Assembly (NCBI GenBank): GCA_963829995.1
Contig: CAWHKW010000022.1
Location: 434,001 to 498,000, forward strand
Origin: JACCZX01 sp963829995
GTDB lineage: Bacteria; Pseudomonadota; Gammaproteobacteria; Burkholderiales; Burkholderiaceae_F
Direction: 5' to 3'
DNA length: 64,000 bases
Below the pieces are notes generated by a model, which saw only the letters and a program-made list of their open reading frames with translations, was not told the DNA's origin and did no database searches. The position numbers were made by a program, and so were the translations under genes. Shown here piece after piece: positions 61,162 to 64,000 of this stretch. Each line of letters starts with the position of its first letter. The first letter of the stretch is position 1.

Positions 61162-61227
61162 CGGGCCTATTGCATCGATGCCCACCCTGCGTACCATGCC
61201 CATCGCGACAGCGCGAGGAGACACTCG

Positions 61228-62745
61228 ATGTGCGGCATTGTCGGTGTAGTGGCCACCGGCCCGGTCAACCAGCTGCTGTACGACTCGCTACAGCTGCTGC
61301 AGCATCGCGGTCAGGATGCGGCGGGTATTGCGACCGGCGCGGGCAGCTCGTTTTCGATGTGGAAAGGCCAGGGCATGGTGCGGGAGATCTTCCGCACGCG
61401 AAACATGCGCAATCTGACGGGAAACGTCGGCATTGCTCATGTGCGTTATCCGACTGCCGGCTCAGCGTTCAGCGTCGAAGAAGCACAGCCGTTTTACGTC
61501 AACGCGCCGTTCGGCATCACTCTCGGACACAACGGCAATCTGACCAACGCGGAACAGCTGAAAAGCGAAATGTTCCGCATCGATCGCCGTCACATCAATA
61601 CGAATTCGGACTCGGAAATCCTGCTCAACGTGCTGGCGCACGAGCTGCAGGAGGGAACGTCCAGCTATACGCTTGACCCGTCGACGATTTTTCGCGCGGT
61701 CGCGGCGCTGCATCGACGCGTACGTGGCGCCTACGCGTGCGTTGCGCACATTGCCGACCACGGCATCGTCGCGTTTCGCGACCCGTACGGAATTCGTCCC
61801 CTTGTCTACGGCGTCAACGAAACCGATGCAGGGACCGAGTATCTGGTCGCCAGCGAATCGGTGGCACTCGAAGGGCTGGGTTTCAAATTCGTGCGCGACG
61901 TCGCGCCCGGCGAGGCGATCTTCATCGACATCGACGGCAACTTCTATTCGCAGCAGTGCGCCGAGAGCGCATCGCTGAATCCGTGCATCTTCGAATACGT
62001 TTACTTCGCGCGGCCGGACTCGGTCATGAACGGCGTCAGCGTGTACAGCTCGCGTCTGAAGATGGGCGAGTACCTGGCGGAAAAGATTCGCAAGCAGGTT
62101 CGCGCCGGCGACATCGATGTCGTGATGCCGATTCCCGATACGTCGCGCCCGGCGGCGATGCAACTTTCGGCCAGGCTGGGCCTGGAATTTCGTGAAGGGT
62201 TCTTCAAGAACCGTTACGTGGGTCGCACGTTCATCATGCCGGGCCAGGCGGTGCGCAAGAGAAGCGTCCGACAGAAACTGAGCGCGTTGCCAACCGAGTT
62301 CAAGGGCAAGAATGTTTTGCTGGTCGACGACTCGATCGTGCGCGGAACCACATCGCGCGAGATCGTAAACATGGCGCGCGAAGCCGGCGCCCATAAGGTG
62401 ATCTTCGCGTCGGCGGCTCCTCCGGTGCGCTATCCCAACGTGTATGGCATCGATATGCCGACTCGCAGTGAGCTGATCGCGCACGGCCGCTCCGACGACG
62501 AGATCCAGCGCTTGATCGAGGCCGACGGACTTGTATACCAGGACATCGATGCAATGAAGCGGTCGGTTTCCGAGCTCGGACCTCATCTGACTAGCTTCGA
62601 AGCAAGCTGCTTTGACGGCAACTACGTCACCGGCGATGTGACGCCCGAATATCTCGACCGGCTGGAAGCCGCGCGCGAGCTGGCCGCTATTGCCGAGAGC
62701 GATCCTTACTCGCAATTGAATTTGAACCTCGCGCAGGCCGACTGA
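61228..62745 (+). CDS. purF: Amidophosphoribosyltransferase
   Basis: First committed enzyme of purine synthesis: makes phosphoribosylamine from PRPP and glutamine. The processed N-terminal nucleophile is Cys2 (MCGIVGVVATGPVNQLLYD), with HRGQDAAGI, GHNGNLTNAEQL and, in the C-terminal half, the PRPP loop VLLVDDSIVRGTTSREIV. 505 residues. GAGGAG precedes the ATG. In most betaproteobacteria cvpA sits just before purF, but only 66 bases separate it from the SPOR gene here. Confidence 0.98.
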   Translation: MCGIVGVVATGPVNQLLYDSLQLLQHRGQDAAGIATGAGSSFSMWKGQGMVREIFRTRNMRNLTGNVGIAHVRYPTAGSAFSVEEAQPFYVNAPFGITLGHNGNLTNAEQLKSEMFRIDRRHINTNSDSEILLNVLAHELQEGTSSYTLDPSTIFRAVAALHRRVRGAYACVAHIADHGIVAFRDPYGIRPLVYGVNETDAGTEYLVASESVALEGLGFKFVRDVAPGEAIFIDIDGNFYSQQCAESASLNPCIFEYVYFARPDSVMNGVSVYSSRLKMGEYLAEKIRKQVRAGDIDVVMPIPDTSRPAAMQLSARLGLEFREGFFKNRYVGRTFIMPGQAVRKRSVRQKLSALPTEFKGKNVLLVDDSIVRGTTSREIVNMAREAGAHKVIFASAAPPVRYPNVYGIDMPTRSELIAHGRSDDEIQRLIEADGLVYQDIDAMKRSVSELGPHLTSFEASCFDGNYVTGDVTPEYLDRLEAARELAAIAESDPYSQLNLNLAQAD

Positions 62746-62785
62746 TGTAGGTATAGTTCACGCACGCGCCGATTTGAATCAGCTT

Positions 62786-62864
62786 GCGGGCGCTTAACAA
62801 ATTCGGCTAAAGCGATGGTGAAGACACCCGCCTAGCTGACATTTACGTTGAGGCGGGTTTTTTA
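62786..62864 (+). promoter_or_regulatory. metZ leader with competing hairpins (candidate attenuator)
   Basis: A terminator-like hairpin has arms ACCCGCCT (62827-62834) and AGGCGGGT (62852-62859) followed by six Ts (62859-62864) that touch the metZ ATG. GCGGG at 62786-62790 can instead pair with CCCGC at 62828-62832, enclosing a small hairpin CGCTT/AAGCG (62791-62795, 62810-62814); the two states are mutually exclusive. The right terminator arm contains GAGG, the only ribosome-site candidate for metZ. So the element may regulate both transcription and translation. A simple purF terminator is the alternative. Confidence 0.65.
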
Positions 62865-64000
62865 TGTCCAAAGAAATCGACGAGGCGGCTGGTTTCGATA
62901 CGCGTGCGGTTCGCGCGGGCACGCAACGGTCACAGTTCAACGAGCACAGCGAAGCACTGTTTCTGACGTCAAGTTTCGTGTTCGATAGCGCTGCGCAAGC
63001 CGCTGCACGCTTTTCGGGCGCCGAAGCCGGCAACGTTTATTCCCGCTTTACCAATCCGACCGTGACGATGTTCGAGCAGCGCCTGGCGTCGCTCGAAGGC
63101 GCCGAGGACTGCTTGGCCACCGCCTCGGGCATGGCGGCGATCATGGCGACCTGCCTGGCGACACTGCGGGCTGGGGATCACGTGATTTGCGCTGCGAATG
63201 TTTTCGGCGCGACGATCCAGTTGTTTTCGAATCTGCTTTCGCGGTTCGGGATCGCGGTGACCTACGTCGATGCCACTGACATCGGCGCGTGGCGTGCGGC
63301 CGCTACTGCAAACACACGGCTGCTCTATTGCGAAACGCCGTCGAATCCGCTGATGGAGCTTGTCGATCTGGCTCAGTTCGGTGATTTCGGGCGATCGATT
63401 GGCGCACTGTCGGTCGTGGATAACTGCTTTTGCACGCCGGTATTGCAACGGCCACTTGAATTCGGCGTGGACGTGGTGATTCATTCGGCGACGAAATATC
63501 TTGATGGGCAGGGACGAGTGCTTGGCGGCGCCGTGCTGGGCTCGAGAGCTTTCATTCGCGATCAGTTGCTGCCGGTGCTTCGCAGCAGTGGACCGAGCCT
63601 CTCGCCCTTCAACGCATGGGTGTTGCTGAAGGGGTTGGAAACGCTCCCGATACGCATGCGGGCGCAGAGTGCTTCGGCGCAGGCGTTGGCCGAGTGGCTT
63701 GAAACTCGCGCCGAGATTGCGCGCGTGCACTTTCCCGGCCTGCCATCGCATCCTCAGGCAGCGTTGGCTCGGCAGCAACAGTCGCAGGCTGGCGCGGTCG
63801 TCGCATTTGAGGTCAAGCCCGACGATTCGGACCCGCTGTCGCAGCGCGAACTAGCCTGGCGTGTCATCGACGCGGTTCGCACAATGTCGATCACTGCCAA
63901 TCTTGGCGATACCCGTTCGACGATCACCCACCCCGCGACCACCACGCACGGTCGGATCGCCCAGGCAGACCGCGAGCGCGCAGGCATCAGCGAAGGTTTG
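62865..64000 (+). CDS. metZ: O-succinylhomoserine sulfhydrylase MetZ, partial (runs off right edge)
   Basis: PLP enzyme that makes homocysteine directly from O-succinylhomoserine and sulfide. FDTRAVRAGTQRSQF, SRFTNPTVTMFEQRLA, TASGMAAIMATCLA, CETPSNPLMELVDL and PLP Lys211 in VIHSATKYLDGQGR identify the MetZ subgroup of the Cys/Met metabolism family. The ATG at 62865 follows the T run of the leader hairpin. About 378 codons lie in the window; only the last few residues should be missing. Standard gene order purF-metZ for betaproteobacteria. Confidence 0.95.

Noticed and set aside
61462..62715. 417-codon minus-strand frame opposite purF
   Set aside because: Antisense shadow; purF is fully conserved on the plus strand.
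62786..62864. Known SAM-II riboswitch before metZ
   Set aside because: The hairpin and following sequence do not fit the SAM-II core as I know it (no matching GCTAAAxAGGG segment), so I call it only a candidate attenuator.

Overview
The window is GC-rich chromosomal DNA of a betaproteobacterium, most likely in or near the order Burkholderiales. The best evidence is gene order: rimP-nusA-infB-rbfA-truB on the left, and leuC-leuD-leuB-asd-fimV-truA-trpF-trpB-trpA-accD-folC-SPOR-purF-metZ on the right, a layout typical of that class. Almost everything is core or housekeeping. I see no tRNA, rRNA, CRISPR array, transposase, integrase or prophage.

Left part (1-17 kb). An aat fragment and a Nudix hydrolase run leftward, followed by glsB. 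Rightward come a membrane protein, a glycosyltransferase-like protein and the two-step formaldehyde detoxification pair frmA-fghA. LexA, with a clear SOS operator, sits upstream of a UdgX-type uracil-DNA glycosylase on the same strand. scpB and rluB follow, then a sigma70-like promoter and leader hairpin, the rimP-nusA-infB-rbfA-truB operon and typA/bipA.

Middle (17-47 kb). This is a looser mix: an EamA transporter, a small lipoprotein, an exported methyltransferase-like protein, and a cobalamin riboswitch that precedes the B12 uptake genes btuB-btuF-btuC-btuD. dusA follows, then a response regulator and histidine kinase with a PAP2 phosphatase and an EptA phosphoethanolamine transferase, which looks like a lipid A modification module. 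Next are two unknown secreted proteins, a GlcD-type oxidase with wrbA, yihY, a LysE exporter, an alpha/beta hydrolase, metY, pip, a CBS protein, an FAD amine-oxidase-like protein, an MFS-acyltransferase fusion, aroC, an M48 protease lipoprotein and an intradiol dioxygenase.

Right part (47-64 kb). Leucine, aspartate-semialdehyde, tryptophan, fatty acid, folate, purine and methionine genes run in one direction with many overlapping starts and stops. An entericidin-like lipoprotein gene is tucked between leuC and leuD. cvpA, normally next to purF, is absent.

Most unusual signals: (i) between metY and pip, two related elements of about 180 bp in opposite orientation. Each ends in a perfect inverted repeat of 29-30 bp and has nested inner stems. 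The two copies differ at many stem positions, yet every difference is compensated on the other arm, and the pair is enclosed by a 14-bp inverted repeat. (ii) A leader before metZ with two mutually exclusive pairings and a terminator-like hairpin touching the start codon. (iii) Single-base frame breaks near the 5' ends of leuC, asd and folC, which probably reflect sequence errors or recent damage.
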